Part shown: positions 40,198 through 52,000 of the stretch, piece by piece
How positions within the stretch are numbered: position 1 is the first letter of the stretch
Layout: the number at the start of each line of letters is the position of its first letter
DNA from: Symbiodinium natans
Lineage: Eukaryota > Sar > Dinophyceae > Suessiales > Symbiodiniaceae
Length of the DNA stretch: 64,000 nt
Assembly: GCA_905221605.1 (NCBI GenBank)
Contig: CAJNDS010002157.1
Coordinates: 126,001 to 190,000 of the forward strand
Reading direction: 5' to 3'
The notes under the pieces: model-generated
Seen by the model: the letters and a program-made list of their open reading frames with translations, nothing else
Told to the model about the DNA's origin: nothing
The model's database searches: none
Program-made: the position numbers and the translations under genes

Positions 40198-40310
40198 GGA
40201 CCTTTAAGGTTGTGCCCTTGCGTTTTGGGGTCCCTTTTTAAGGATCCCCAAGGGAATATAAGGGACATATTAGGAGTAGATTAAGGGGAGTTTTTAGGGG
40301 TACAACCAGG
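40198..40310. mobile_element. dispersed element M7
   Basis: Homologous to 10690-10800; ends AAGGTTGTGCCCTTG / AGGGGTACAACC. Confidence 0.65.
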
Positions 40311-40707
40311 AAACCTGGGTTGAACATGCAAGCCCTAGCCCGAAACCCTTGATAAACCCCGCACCCCTAGATCCTAAACTGCCAAAACCCACCCCTTTTG
40401 CATCCAGGCTTGGGCTTGAAGCCGAGAGTCCTCAACCGAAACCTATTTTTCCACCCCCGTTGAAACTTTTTACCCCTAAGCCCTAAACCCTATATACATC
40501 TTTTTTTACGGCTAGGACTGCTGCACGGCCTGCCTAAACCCTAAACCCTAAAGCCGCTACTAAAGCCTAAACCCCCTAAACCCTAAACTCCGAAACGCTA
40601 AACCCTAAACCCAAAAGCGACTCGGGGTCTGCCCCCTCTTTTTGTGGCTTCTGCACGCGCTAAAGCTCGTTCAAGTCATCCAGGGAGATGCTGGGATCCA
40701 GGTTCAA

Positions 40708-40833
40708 GGGCTTCGTTCCATGTTCCTCCGCGAACCTGGGTCTGCAGGGGTTGTAGGGTTTGGGGCCCAGTTTGGGGGGTTTTGGGGGCCTTCGAGGGGC
40801 TTCGTTCCATGTTCCTCCGCAAACCTGGGTCTG
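40708..40833. repeat. 37 bp direct repeats around a G-rich telomere-like spacer
   Basis: 40708-40744 and 40797-40833 differ at one base (GGGCTTCGTTCCATGTTCCT...). The 52 bp between them is TTGTAGGGTTTGGGG-like. Confidence 0.9.
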
Positions 40834-41107
40834 TAGAATTGTTAGGAATTTCAGGGTTTTGGGGAAGTTTTCGGTCTTAGAGGTCTTGGCGGGCTTATAG
40901 GGCTTAAGGGGTTTAAGGTTAAGGATAGTAGGTTCAGAGTGTAAAGTTTCTAGGGGTTAGGGTTTGCTATGACACTCGATCATCGAACGAGTTTAGGGCT
41001 TTTAGGAGTCTCGGGCTTGTAGCCACAAAACCGTAAACCCCAAACGCCCGAAACCCTAAACCCTCCCTAATTGCAGCGTTTGGAGTTTCGGAGCAGATGA
41101 GGGTTCA

Positions 41108-41194
41108 GGGCTGTTCCCCCCTTATACTAACAGTCCTTAATAGGGATTATAGTAGGGAGTACGGTAATCCCTATATTCAGGACAGTTAGTATCA
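41108..41194. mobile_element. M1 element (truncated right end)
   Basis: TTCCCCCCTTATACTAACAG.. to ..GGACAGTTAGTAT, lacking the outer right inverted repeat. Confidence 0.65.
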
Positions 41195-41257
41195 ACCGTA
41201 AACGTACTAGGGTTTCGGGGTTTAGGGCTTTCGGTGTGTTTAGCGTTTTCGGGTTTT

Positions 41258-41274
41258 GGGGGGGGGGGGGGGGG
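41258..41274. repeat. poly-G run (17 bp)
   Basis: G17; another run of ten G at 41410-41419. Confidence 0.95.
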
Positions 41275-41724
41275 CTTCAGACGTTAGAGCCTTGATAGGT
41301 TTTGGATTCGGATTTTGGGCGCATAGGTCTTCGGCTGGTTGAGGGTTTTAAAGATTTAGGGTGAAGCGACCGCAAAATCCAGAAATGCAAGACTTGACGA
41401 GTCCGGGGAGGGGGGGGGGAAAGAGTAGGATGTGAAATCCTAACACCTTTTCCGCGGTTGGAAGGGGGATTGGGCTGTCAGGGTGCTGACTGTAGAGACA
41501 GGCACCGGCCTGAGTTACAGGAAGGGTGCTAGGGTTTACTTCAGGAGCCCCCGAACAAAAAAAGAAGAGCCGGACGGATACCCTAAACCCTACCCCTTGA
41601 TAAGGCTAGAGCCCCTTGTACGCCCGGAAAAGAGCATCCTTGCGAGTTCTTTTCGCTTAGGGTTTAGGAAACCCAGAACCTTCAAGTTGGATTTTGCCGC
41701 CAACCGCAGCGGAAGAGGCTGAAC

Positions 41725-41763
41725 CAGGTGCGAGACAGTCCGGTTCCCATGGAAGAGGATGGC
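41725..41763 (-). CDS. exon AILFHGNRTVSHL (unknown protein)
   Basis: Thirteen codons, phase 0 to 0, acceptor GAAGAAG|G, donor CTG|GTTCAG. Confidence 0.5.
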
Positions 41764-41917
41764 CTTCTTCGTGCCTGCCTAGCTCGGTAGGTTGTTCCCT
41801 TATGGTTCGGCTTTGAAATTTAGCGTCAGCCATGCCGGCCCCAATTCCTTAAGCTGCTGAAATCTCTAAACCCTAAACCCCCAAGCAAAGACCCCTCGAT
41901 GCAAACCCTAGATCCTC

Positions 41918-41977
41918 CCTAAACCCTAAACCCTAAACCCTAAACCCTAAACCCTAAACCCTACACCCTAAACCCTA
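41918..41977 (-). repeat. interstitial telomeric array
   Basis: Eight CCCTAAA units. Confidence 0.95.
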
Positions 41978-42148
41978 CTTCGGCAAAGGCATGTGCCCTC
42001 AACATGGGTGGTTTCCCATTTGCTGGGCCTGACTATACGGCAATCCACCGATTTGGGGCTCCATTTTAGGGGGTCCCGTATTTTCGTGAACAGCCCCTCC
42101 TATAAAGCGGGGATCGAAAACAGTGAGTTAACCAGGAAAGCTAAGGGA

Positions 42149-42206
42149 CTTTAGGGTTTAGGGTTTAGGGTTTAGGGTTTAGGGTTTAGGGTTTAGGGTT
42201 TAGGGT
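42149..42206 (+). repeat. interstitial telomeric array
   Basis: Eight TTTAGGG units. Confidence 0.95.
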
Positions 42207-42870
42207 CCAGTGTTTTCATAATTGCCGAAGCGCCCTGGCAGCCTATGTAGTGGGCCCTTGGAGGCTCAGCCCATGATGTTGAATCTGGTTCCCCACGCCC
42301 GCCTTGACGAAGAAGATGTGCGGATAGGAGGTCCACATAAATTCTTCCGGCAGAGGTGAGCCTTGCGTTAACAGGATTTGCGTTAACAGGGTTTGCGTTT
42401 TGGGGTTTAGGGTTGGGGCCAAAGTCTGTGGAACTTACCCAGGCCCTACAAGTAAGCAATGACAAGCTGCTTGCTCCAGCGTATACATTGCACACAAGCC
42501 ATGGATGCCGAGCATACTTGAATAGAACCCCAGTTGCAGAACTGTAGGACGATTCGTTGCACGCCCACGACTCTTTCACTTTGCTCACCCAATGCCACCA
42601 TCACTAAGATCCTTCGGAGCATAACCCAAAATTCTCACTCAACCCACTGTGTTGATGACTCCCTGCAAGTTGTGAAAAGTGAAAAGGCAAGTTATTGCTT
42701 AAGGTGGGGTGTATATTGTTCAAGAAGGCATGAGGGTTTATAAGGTTTAATTCGGAAATATGGCTTGCAATGTAGGGTTTACTATAGAGCTATCCCTGCA
42801 ACTGCCAGTGCACTACGGCGAACTGTGACAGACCTGCACGTACGTGCCAATAGCAGTCTACGTGTGATCC
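42207..42870. other. unique sequence, possible minus-strand exon
   Basis: Around 42290-42350 the minus strand reads EFMWTSYPHIFFVKAGVGNQ, but the acceptor is AAG|A and the ends are unclear. The remainder is unassigned. Confidence 0.35.
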
Positions 42871-42877
42871 TGTGAGA

Positions 42878-42995
42878 CTTGGTAGCCCAGCAGCCATATC
42901 ATCACAAGGGCACCTTGTTTTGGGGTTGGTTACTGTATATTATGAGGAAACCCAGAACAAACAAAAAAGGGTAAAGGGTACCACTGGGCTACCAG
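42878..42995. mobile_element. fold-back element M3
   Basis: CTTGGTAGCCCAGCAGCC to GGTACCACTGGGCTACCAG. Confidence 0.8.
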
Positions 42996-43007
42996 GGAGA
43001 AAGCAAC

Positions 43008-43061
43008 GCAGGCAGGAAGCTATTTTGGTCGCCATCCATCTTGGCCACTGTCAGGTGCTTC
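43008..43061 (-). CDS. PDI-like: LTVAKMDG exon
   Basis: KHLTVAKMDGDQNSFLP. Acceptor TGCCAAG|G, donor CTGC|GTTGCT. Equivalent to the strand after the CGHC helix (V.IAKMDAT) in PDI thioredoxin domains. Confidence 0.6.
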
Positions 43062-46000
43062 CTTGGCAAGGACACAGAAAGGGAGTGGCCTGCCCGCAAC
43101 GTTGCTTTGGCTCTTCAGGTTCTGGTTGTTGCCGGTTTAGGGTTTAGGGTTCTGGGTAGGCAAATGTCGGGTGTTGGCAGGTGTTTTTGGCCACAGACAA
43201 CGTCATCAAAGCAACTTCCGGCAGCCTGGCATACCACTCCACCGCAAGAACAAGCACACAGACATGCACTTCTTGTTTTTGCAACCATGTTATCATAAGG
43301 GCACCCTTTTTGGCGTTGGCTATCTTATACGGGAACCCAGGGGTAAAGCGCACCACTGGGCTACCAAGATGATGTGTCACGGCGTGCTGTGAAGCCAAGC
43401 TTCGCATTGGACACAGCTTGCGCAAAGGCGTTCCACACCTGAGGGGGTTCAGGGTTTAGGGTTTAGGGTAAAGATGCCCCTATACCGACATTACCTGCGT
43501 CCAAGAAAGACTGCTAGAGACCCTAGGAACCCAACAAGGGCCAAGGCGCAGGAAAGAACTTCCTGGAGAAACCACACCAAGGCGCATACCTTCACTGAAA
43601 GAGCGTGCCACAACAGTCCAAGAAAAGGGTGGGGAGGGGGGGGGGGGGGGCAAAAGACTCCTCTCTCAGCCGTTACAACATCTGAATTCCAAGCCCACTG
43701 TGCCCAAAGCTCGCACTCTAAACCCTAAACCCTAAACCCAAAATCCCAAACCCTAAACCCTCAACCCTGAACCCTGAACCCTAAACCCTAAACCCTAAAC
43801 CCTAAACCCCTTCCCCCCTCCCCTCCCCCCCCGCAAAGTCGGAACAGGCCCTGAGGACTTCCATCTTTTCGGGCCGTTGGGAAGTGTCCAGAGTGGGTTA
43901 GGCTAGGAGCCATCCAGGTCTTGCTGGGGCTTGCTGTTCTGGGATGAAGAATGATCTCCTTCGGTTTAGGGTTTAGGGTTTAGGGTTTAGGGTTTAGGGT
44001 TTAGGGTTTAGGGTTGGTTAGGGGTTAGGGGTTAGGGTTTAGGGTGTAGGGGCAGCAGCCCACACTAGATTTTAGGGCAAGTTGCACCAGCATGAAGACG
44101 TCCTTGTCGCGGCTAGACACGACCTGACCGCAAATCGATGGCCCCTATGCGCATAAACCCTACTCACCCAATAACCGGGAGGGTCCCTTATAAGGCGCCC
44201 TTACTGGGGTCTATAGAGTATGTTGAGGGCATAATTTAATACGGGTACCCCTGTTATGGGAACACCCCCGTGCACATTCCATCCAATACACCTGAACTGA
44301 GGATGACTCTTTGAATCGGATGAGGATCTCTATGAGGGTTTAAGCGGTATACAGGGTTTAAACTTAGTTTAGGGGCTTAGGACCTTCAACTAGGCACTGG
44401 GGATTGTGGGTTAATGCATTACATCATCGTGACTGGACATGAAGTACCTAAACCCTAAACCCTACACCCTAAACCCTAAACTAAACGTTTAGGGTCTAGG
44501 GCTACACCACCTCCTCGAAGGTCTTCCCGACGACCACCAGGGAGCCATCCTGGTAGACGGGGTGGCCCTCCGGAATTGGCTCCTGGGCACAGCGTCGGGT
44601 GGAGGACTTGAGTTGTGCGGTTTAGGGTTTAGGGCTAGGGTTTCGGGTTTAGGGCGTAGGTCTTAGGGTCTGTGGAGTTGAGAGATGTTTAGAGTTTGGG
44701 GTTGGGAGGAGAGCAACCGAGATGAAGCAAAAGCACGCCGCCATCAAACATTGAGGCAACGTGCCACCTCGTCTTCTTACTTTTATCCTAAACCCTAAAT
44801 CCTAAACCCTAAACCCTGAACCCTAAACCCGATGACCTCCACGGTGTTGAGGCTCACACCCCCGGCCACCCAACAGTGTAGGCTTTGAGGCTTCAGTCCT
44901 AAACCCTAAACCCTAAACCCTAAATTACTAAACCCTAAACCCTAAACCCTAAATTACTAAACCCTAAACCCTAAACCCTAAACCCTAAACCCTAAACCCT
45001 AAACCCTAAACCCTAAACCCTAAACCCTAAACCCTAAACCCTAAACCCTAAACCCTAAACCGTACAGGAAATTCAGCTTCGGGCCCTCTGAGTGCCCCGC
45101 CGACTTCGTGAGCAGGTCCTTTACCCAGGAATCCAGGGCCTCCATGTCCTGGGTTTAGGGTTTAGGGTTTAGGGTTTAGGGCTAGGGTTTAGGGAGTATT
45201 TGGGGTTTAGGGTTTAGGGAGTAGGGCATGGGTTTGGGGGTTTAGAGTCTTATGTCCTGGGCTTCGACACTCGCGCACTCGCGCGCAGGCGGTTCCAACG
45301 GTCTCGGGGCGGCACAACCAACGGAATACTCACTGACCCTCAGCCGGCCTGGCACGCAACCAGAAGCAAACCAGCAAACATCCAACAGACTAACACCACG
45401 GAACCATGCGTGTCACTTGCATTCCCTGAAGGAAACGCTCGTTCCGAAGGGATTGCGGTTGAACTCGGTTGATCTATATGCTGCAGGACGACACCCGTCC
45501 CGTACTGCGTCATGATAAACCACGATACCCCGATAGTTTGAAGCTTCCTTCCGGAATACCCCAGCTATGACCTTCACTTTTGGGATCACTAGATTTTGTG
45601 AACACATGGGGTTTCCGAAACTAGGGGTACCCTTTTTTGGGGAGGGTGCCCATAATGAGGACTAGTTTTTTGGGGTCCATGAGGGGTCCCATATTGGGGG
45701 AAATGCCCACATCTGAATCCCCAATTGAACTTCTATCTTCACAACCAAGGAGCGAGTCGTCCTGTGTAGGGTATCGGGTCTGGCTTCATCTCGTCCTGGA
45801 CATGGGCTTGCTTTCAGATGTCTGGGCTGCAGTAAGCAAGTTTTAGCGCGTGGGCATAAGCTACGAGTTGTGTTTGTCTGCCATTGAACTGGCGTTGTGG
45901 CGGCCTGATGGGGCGTGGGGCTTCCGGCACCCCATGCCAATCCCACCTGCCCGAAACCCGAAAAATGAGACCCGTTCCCTAAGGGTCCATGTACCTATAG

Positions 46001-49000
46001 GGTATATAGATGGGCCCCAAAGCTACTATGAAGGAACCCCTTTAAGGCCCAAGTACCTACGAAACAGGTACACGGACCCTTTCGGATTTCTAGCGGCGTC
46101 CAGAAACTTGACGCTGTTCTCGCTGCTGTCAACGTAGGTCACGGCGACCGTGTCCATGTGCTTGGTGGCAACCACCTGCCCAGTCCGGAATAGGGGGGGG
46201 GGGGGGGGGGGGGTCTGGCTGAAAACCCTCAACTCGAAACCATAAACCCTGAACCCTAAACCCTAAACCCCCAAACTGCCTACACTTCCGAAACCCCTCG
46301 ACCTCGAGCCCGCTTGTGGACCAAAGACTCCCCAAACCCTACACCCTATAAACCCTAAAACCCTACGGTTGCGGTTTAGGGTTTAGGGTTTAGGGTTTAG
46401 GGCTTAGGGCTTAGGGCTTAGGGTTTAGGGTTTGGGGTTTAGGGTTTAGGGTTTGGGGTTTAGGGTTTGTAGGGTTTAGGGTTTGTAGGGTTTAGGGTTT
46501 AGGGTTTAGGGCTTAGGGTTTAGGGCTTAGCGGCCTAAACCCTCGACCGTCAAGAGCGGCTCCTGCAGGTGCAGGGCTTAGGGCTCTCAGGCCTTGGGTG
46601 AATGTGGGGCTTGGGGTTTAGGGTTTAGGGTTTAGGGCTTCTTGTAGGGGGTTCTAGGGTTAGATTGTACGGGCTTAGAGACTTCCAGGGCTTTTGGGGG
46701 TTGGAGCTTGGGTTTCTTGTGCCAATATACAGCTTATCTTGAGGGCCGAACCCTGACATGAATTAACCGTAACCCCTAACCCCTAAACCCCAAACCCTGC
46801 AAAGAATCACGAGCTCTAGAAACCGCTTCTCAGGCGTCGGTTGAAGCAAATCCCCCGAAATCCCTTCTTCCGCAGGCTTGTCGGAGCCGGCCCCGGCTGA
46901 GCCCGGGTTTAGGGTTTAGGGTTTAGGGCCTGAACCCTACACGTAGCCATTTTTTGAATTCTGGGCCCCGGACCATCTAAACTAAACACGACTTGGAGGT
47001 TTAGGGTACTTGTAACCCTGGATTAGGACTGTACTTTTCAGCCCGCAAAATCCTGAACGTTGGTGATAAGCAGACCAAAAAATGGTGTTATAACCCCAAA
47101 CCTTAAACCCGATACCCTAAACCCTAAACCCTAAACCCTAAACCCCAAACCTTAAACCCGATACCCTAACCCTAAACCACACAAATGGGGCTTAAAAGTA
47201 TCCCATGACCCTCGAAGTTTAGCCGAAGTCAACCCCGAACCCCTGGTTTGGCGCCTCTAGGGCCTTGTAGGCAGGCGACCCCTTCCTTGGAAGGATGAGG
47301 GTTTAGGGTTTAGGGTTTAGGGTTTAGGGTTTAGGGTTTAGGGTTTAGGGTTTAGGGTTTAGGGTTTAGGGTTTAGGGTTTAGGGTTTAGGGTTTAGGGC
47401 TGCAGGCTTTGCAGCTTGCTTTGTGTCGTGAGGGGGGTGAGGTGGATGGGGAGGAGGGGCCTGGGGGATGCAAGCCCCTCACTCTCAAGTTGACATCAGG
47501 GGTCTTGACGAGTCCGAAGACCGCGCGGTTGAAGGATGATGCTGCTTCGTCTTGACTCTTCACCTGCAGCACGTCAGGGATCTCAAAATACTTCCGGTTT
47601 AGAGCTTCCTCTAAAACTGCAAGCCCTTAGCAACCTCCCGCTGGTTCCTACCTAGACCCGAAAGCAACTTGAATGCTGCGCCGGCCTGCATCATGGGATC
47701 CCGATCCAAAGCTAGAACAAAGTCGGCCATGGCCTGCAATCATGCTTGTCTGAGGATATGAGCTACGGTTTGCATCGTTCGTACCCCCAAACACAAATTG
47801 CATACACTCACCAGACTTAAGGAAAGATACTCCGTGTTCATCCACCAATAACAGTAACATAAACTCCCTTTCATATAACGTTTCTAGTATGATGGGTTTT
47901 GGGAGTTCGGCTTTCGGGTTAATGGTTACCGTGCCAACCGACAACTGCTCAGGAACCGCGACTGAACACCCGGGCTTCTAATTACTCAGCATGCACGCCA
48001 GCTGCAAGCCTAAGCACTTGCACTAGACTTCTGGCTAGTCTTGCCGAGAAAGATTTGACATACTGCGAAACGGTTGAATATCTGCAATGTGCTCAGAATT
48101 TATGGTAACGATGGCTGTAGGTAAGTCCTACAATCCCAGAGCCCCCAACACCCTGCATGATGAAAACTCTCATACGAATCCGAAAGGGACATGAAGACAC
48201 AAATTCCCTTATGCCCTACTAAGAGCTAGTAAGAATCAGATCTCATAGGGCTTTCACAGCTTTGAAGGTTGGTTTACAGGGTATAGATTTTGGGGTTCAG
48301 GGTGTCTTTTCGGCTGTCCCACTGTGCTGGTAAGTTTGACAGAAGCCATGTACTCCCCTTGTGCCCCCACAGAAAGAGACACACACGCGCACACACACAC
48401 ACACACACACTGACACACACACTGACACTGGACGGACCCCTCACACACCAGTCACGCCCGCAACCCGGACACCCTGAACCCTAAAACCCTCAAACCCTAA
48501 GCCTTGAAACCCTAAACCCCCCATACCTCTAAACTCTAAAGCCGAGAACCCTAAAGCCTGTAAACCCTAAACCCCCTACAACCGCAAAACCCTCAACTAA
48601 AAACCAAAACTACAAAGCCCTCTATACCCTCAAACCCTAAACCCTAAGGCCTAAACCCAAAACTCAAAACCCTCCAATCCTAAAACCCCTCAGACCCTCA
48701 AACCCTAAGCCCTAGAAACCCTAAAAGCCCTCAAACCCTCTAACCCTTCAACCCTGAGCCCCCTAAAACCCTTCAACCCTAAACCCTAAACCCTCAAACC
48801 CTAAACCCTAAGCCCTAAAAACCTCAAACCCTAAAACCCTTCAAACAAATCCCTAAGCCCTAAACCCCAAACCCTAAGCCCTGAGCCCTAAACCCTAAAT
48901 CAAAAAACCCTAAACCCTAAACCCTAAACCCTGAACCCCCTGGAGCTCTGGGCACCTTGGCGGTCCGGAGAGTTCGGTGGTACTGCGTAGGCTCACCATG

Positions 49001-52000
49001 GGTGAACCTTGTGTTAGGGTTTAGGGTTTAGGGTTTAGGGTTTAGGCTTTAGGGTTTAGGGTTTAGGGTTTGGGGTTTAGGGTTTAGGGTTTAGGGCTTC
49101 GGGTTTAGGGCTCAGGGTTTGGGGTTTACCTAGTTTTGGGTTGAAGGTTTAGGGTTTACCTAGTTTGGGGGTCAGTTTAGGGTTTAGGGTTGCCCAAAAC
49201 CCCTCAAAACACAACAGCCTCTTTGGGGTGTGTTGGGTTCAGAGTCTCGCTGTCCTGCTTTGGTGCGATTTACTGATGGCAGGTTGCAAGGTGAGCGATC
49301 TCGATCCTACGAAAGGGGGGAAGCCGCAGCAAGCAAACTCTCATACCCAAAACCCTGAACCCGCCCCCTTGCTCATCCATGACCACTACTACCTAACCCC
49401 TTTTTAAGCACGGACTGAGGCTGCCGGCAACACCTGAAAGCAGGGCCTTCTACTACCTAACCCCTAAACCCTAAACCCTAAACCCTAAACCCTAAACCCC
49501 ATGTCGAGTACACGCGTCCCATACCTTTGGGGCCGAACTCGACCTGCTGAAAAATAGGATCAAGAACCTTGTAGGGCCCCTTTTTGTTCTGCAACACACC
49601 GTCCATGGCATGAACATCCCTGAAGGCTTATAGGGTTTACAGGGTTTATAGGGTTTATAGGGTTTATAGGGTTTAGAGTTTAGGGTTTTAGGGTTGATAG
49701 GGATTAGGGCCTTGGGTTCTCCATTCCAGAGAAGGCAAGTCGCCAAAGAAGCTGGGGGAATCGTCCGTTTGTCACGTACCTCGCGCAGGCATCATGTAGA
49801 AGTCTTGACATGGAGACCTAAACCCTAAACCCTAAATCCTAAACCCTAAACCCGAAACCCGAAACCCTAAATCCTAAACCCTAAACCTTAAATAACCCTG
49901 AACCCTCAAACTTTTCTTGTTGAATCCAGACTCTGCCTTAGACCCTGTAGCCCTATACCCTGCTTTTGAGCCCAGAATCTACCTACCTTAAACCCCAAAA
50001 CCCTAATTAGGTCTATTTCTTGAACACGGACTCTACCTTCAATCCTGAACCTCGAAGACCTATGTCAGCCAGACTCTGCCCCAAACCCTAAATCCTAAAC
50101 CCTAAACCCTAAACCCTAAACCCTAAACCCTAAACCCTAAACCCTAAACCCTAAACCCTAAACCCTAAACCCTAACCCTAAACCCTAAACCCTAAGCCCT
50201 AAACCCTAAACCCCAAGCCCTAACCCTAAACCCTAAACCCTAAACCCTAAACCCTTGGCCGCCTCTTCGCCAGCTCCTCCTCTGTGGAGGCATCCACAGT
50301 GGCGAAAGCCACGTCACTCCCGAAGTCCCGCACCTTCCCGGAAGGTGGGTTTCGGGTTTCGGGTTTCGGGTTTAGGGTTTAGGGTTTCGGGTTTAGGGTT
50401 TGGGGGATCAGGGAGGTTCAGGAAGGTTTAGAGAAGGGTTTAAGGGAGAAGGGGAAGGGTTGGAGGATTGGAGGGTAACAGGCCAAACCCTAAACCCCAA
50501 AGCCTAAACCCTAAACCCTAAACCCTAAACCCTAAACCCTAAACCCTAAACCCTAAACCCTAAACCCTAAACCCTAAACCCTAAACCCTAAACCCTAAAC
50601 CCTAAACCCTAAACCCTAAACCAAACACCCTAGACCCAGAACCTGTGAACTGCATGTTGCGCTTCGACGCTCACGCTCGCACAGGGCAGGCAAGGATTCC
50701 AGATATCCTAAACCCTAAACCCTAAACCCTAAACCCTAAACCCTAAACCCTAAACCCTAAACCCTAAACCCTGAACCCTAACGATATCCATCGAAGAGAC
50801 TGGGGATGATCGAAAATCCTCAACCCAAAGGCCCTTACCCCTCAAACCGAAGAAACCCCAAAATCCTACAAACCCTATAAACCCGATAAACCCTACAAAC
50901 CCTCTAAAAACCCTAAAAACCCTAAAAACCCTATAAACCCTATACACCCTATAAACCCTATAAAACCTTGGAAACCCTTTAAACCCCCTAAACCCTATAA
51001 ACACTATAAACCCTATATACCCTAAACCCTGAAACCCCAGTCCTAAACCTCAACCCCCAAATCCTAAACCCCAAAATCCTAAACCCTAAACCCTAAACCC
51101 TAAACCCTAAACCCTAAACCCTAAACCTCAACCCCTCAGTTCAAAGGTGCCCCGGAGGCCTGTCTAAGAGCCTGCTCCAGTTCGGACTTCCTCGGAGCTG
51201 CTGCAGCTTAGAGTCTAGGGTCTAGGGTCTAGGGTTTAGGGTTTAGGGTTTAGGGTTTAGGGTTTAGGGCCTAGGGTTTAGGGTGCAGGAACCCTAACTG
51301 AACCCCCTAAACAAAATTTAGGGATTAGGGCGACTAGGGTTTAGGTTTAGAAGTTAAAGGCGATGTTTTGAAGATAAAGGCGATGTTTTGGTTGGGGTCT
51401 TGCGAGGCCGGGCGTGTTTCGGGTTTTCGACGCTCACTCAGCGGGCAAGTCTTCGACGAGCCTGATCCAAGTTCCCAAACAACCTCGGACCTGGGACTAA
51501 AAAAGGTGCTCCTTTAAGGGGTTAGGGTCAGGTGCTCATTCGGGTTTAGGGTTTAACTTTTAACCCCAAACCAGATTGGTTCTGGCTCAACATGGGACTC
51601 AAGACCCAACCTTTGAGGGGTCCGTACCGACAGGAGACCTCTGAGACTCTAGTAAGTCAAGTTGTACGGGCACGTGACAGAAGTCTGGTTGCGATGGGCG
51701 CACCACTGCCGGGTGGGAATCGTAGTAAACAAGACCAGGCAAGCCAAACTGCAACAGCGAACAAAGAGGCGGAACCAAAAACACCAACGATCACCAGGAC
51801 CCTAACTTCAACCCTAAACCCTAAACCCTAAACCCTAAACCCTAAACCCTAAACCCTAAACCCTAAACCCTAAACCCTAAACCCTAAGCTCGAACAGCCC
51901 TGCAGAAGCCACAGTCTGAAGCTGCTGATTGCAAAGACGTGCTTCTGCTCTTGCCAGCCATCGACCTTCCTGGATTGCAGGAAGCTCTGCAAACCTTAGG

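Noticed and set aside
46931-46945. CGTAGCCATTTT resembling the core of the dinoflagellate spliced leader
   Set aside because: Only 12 bases match and the rest (GGCTCAAG) does not; no donor or Sm-site context.
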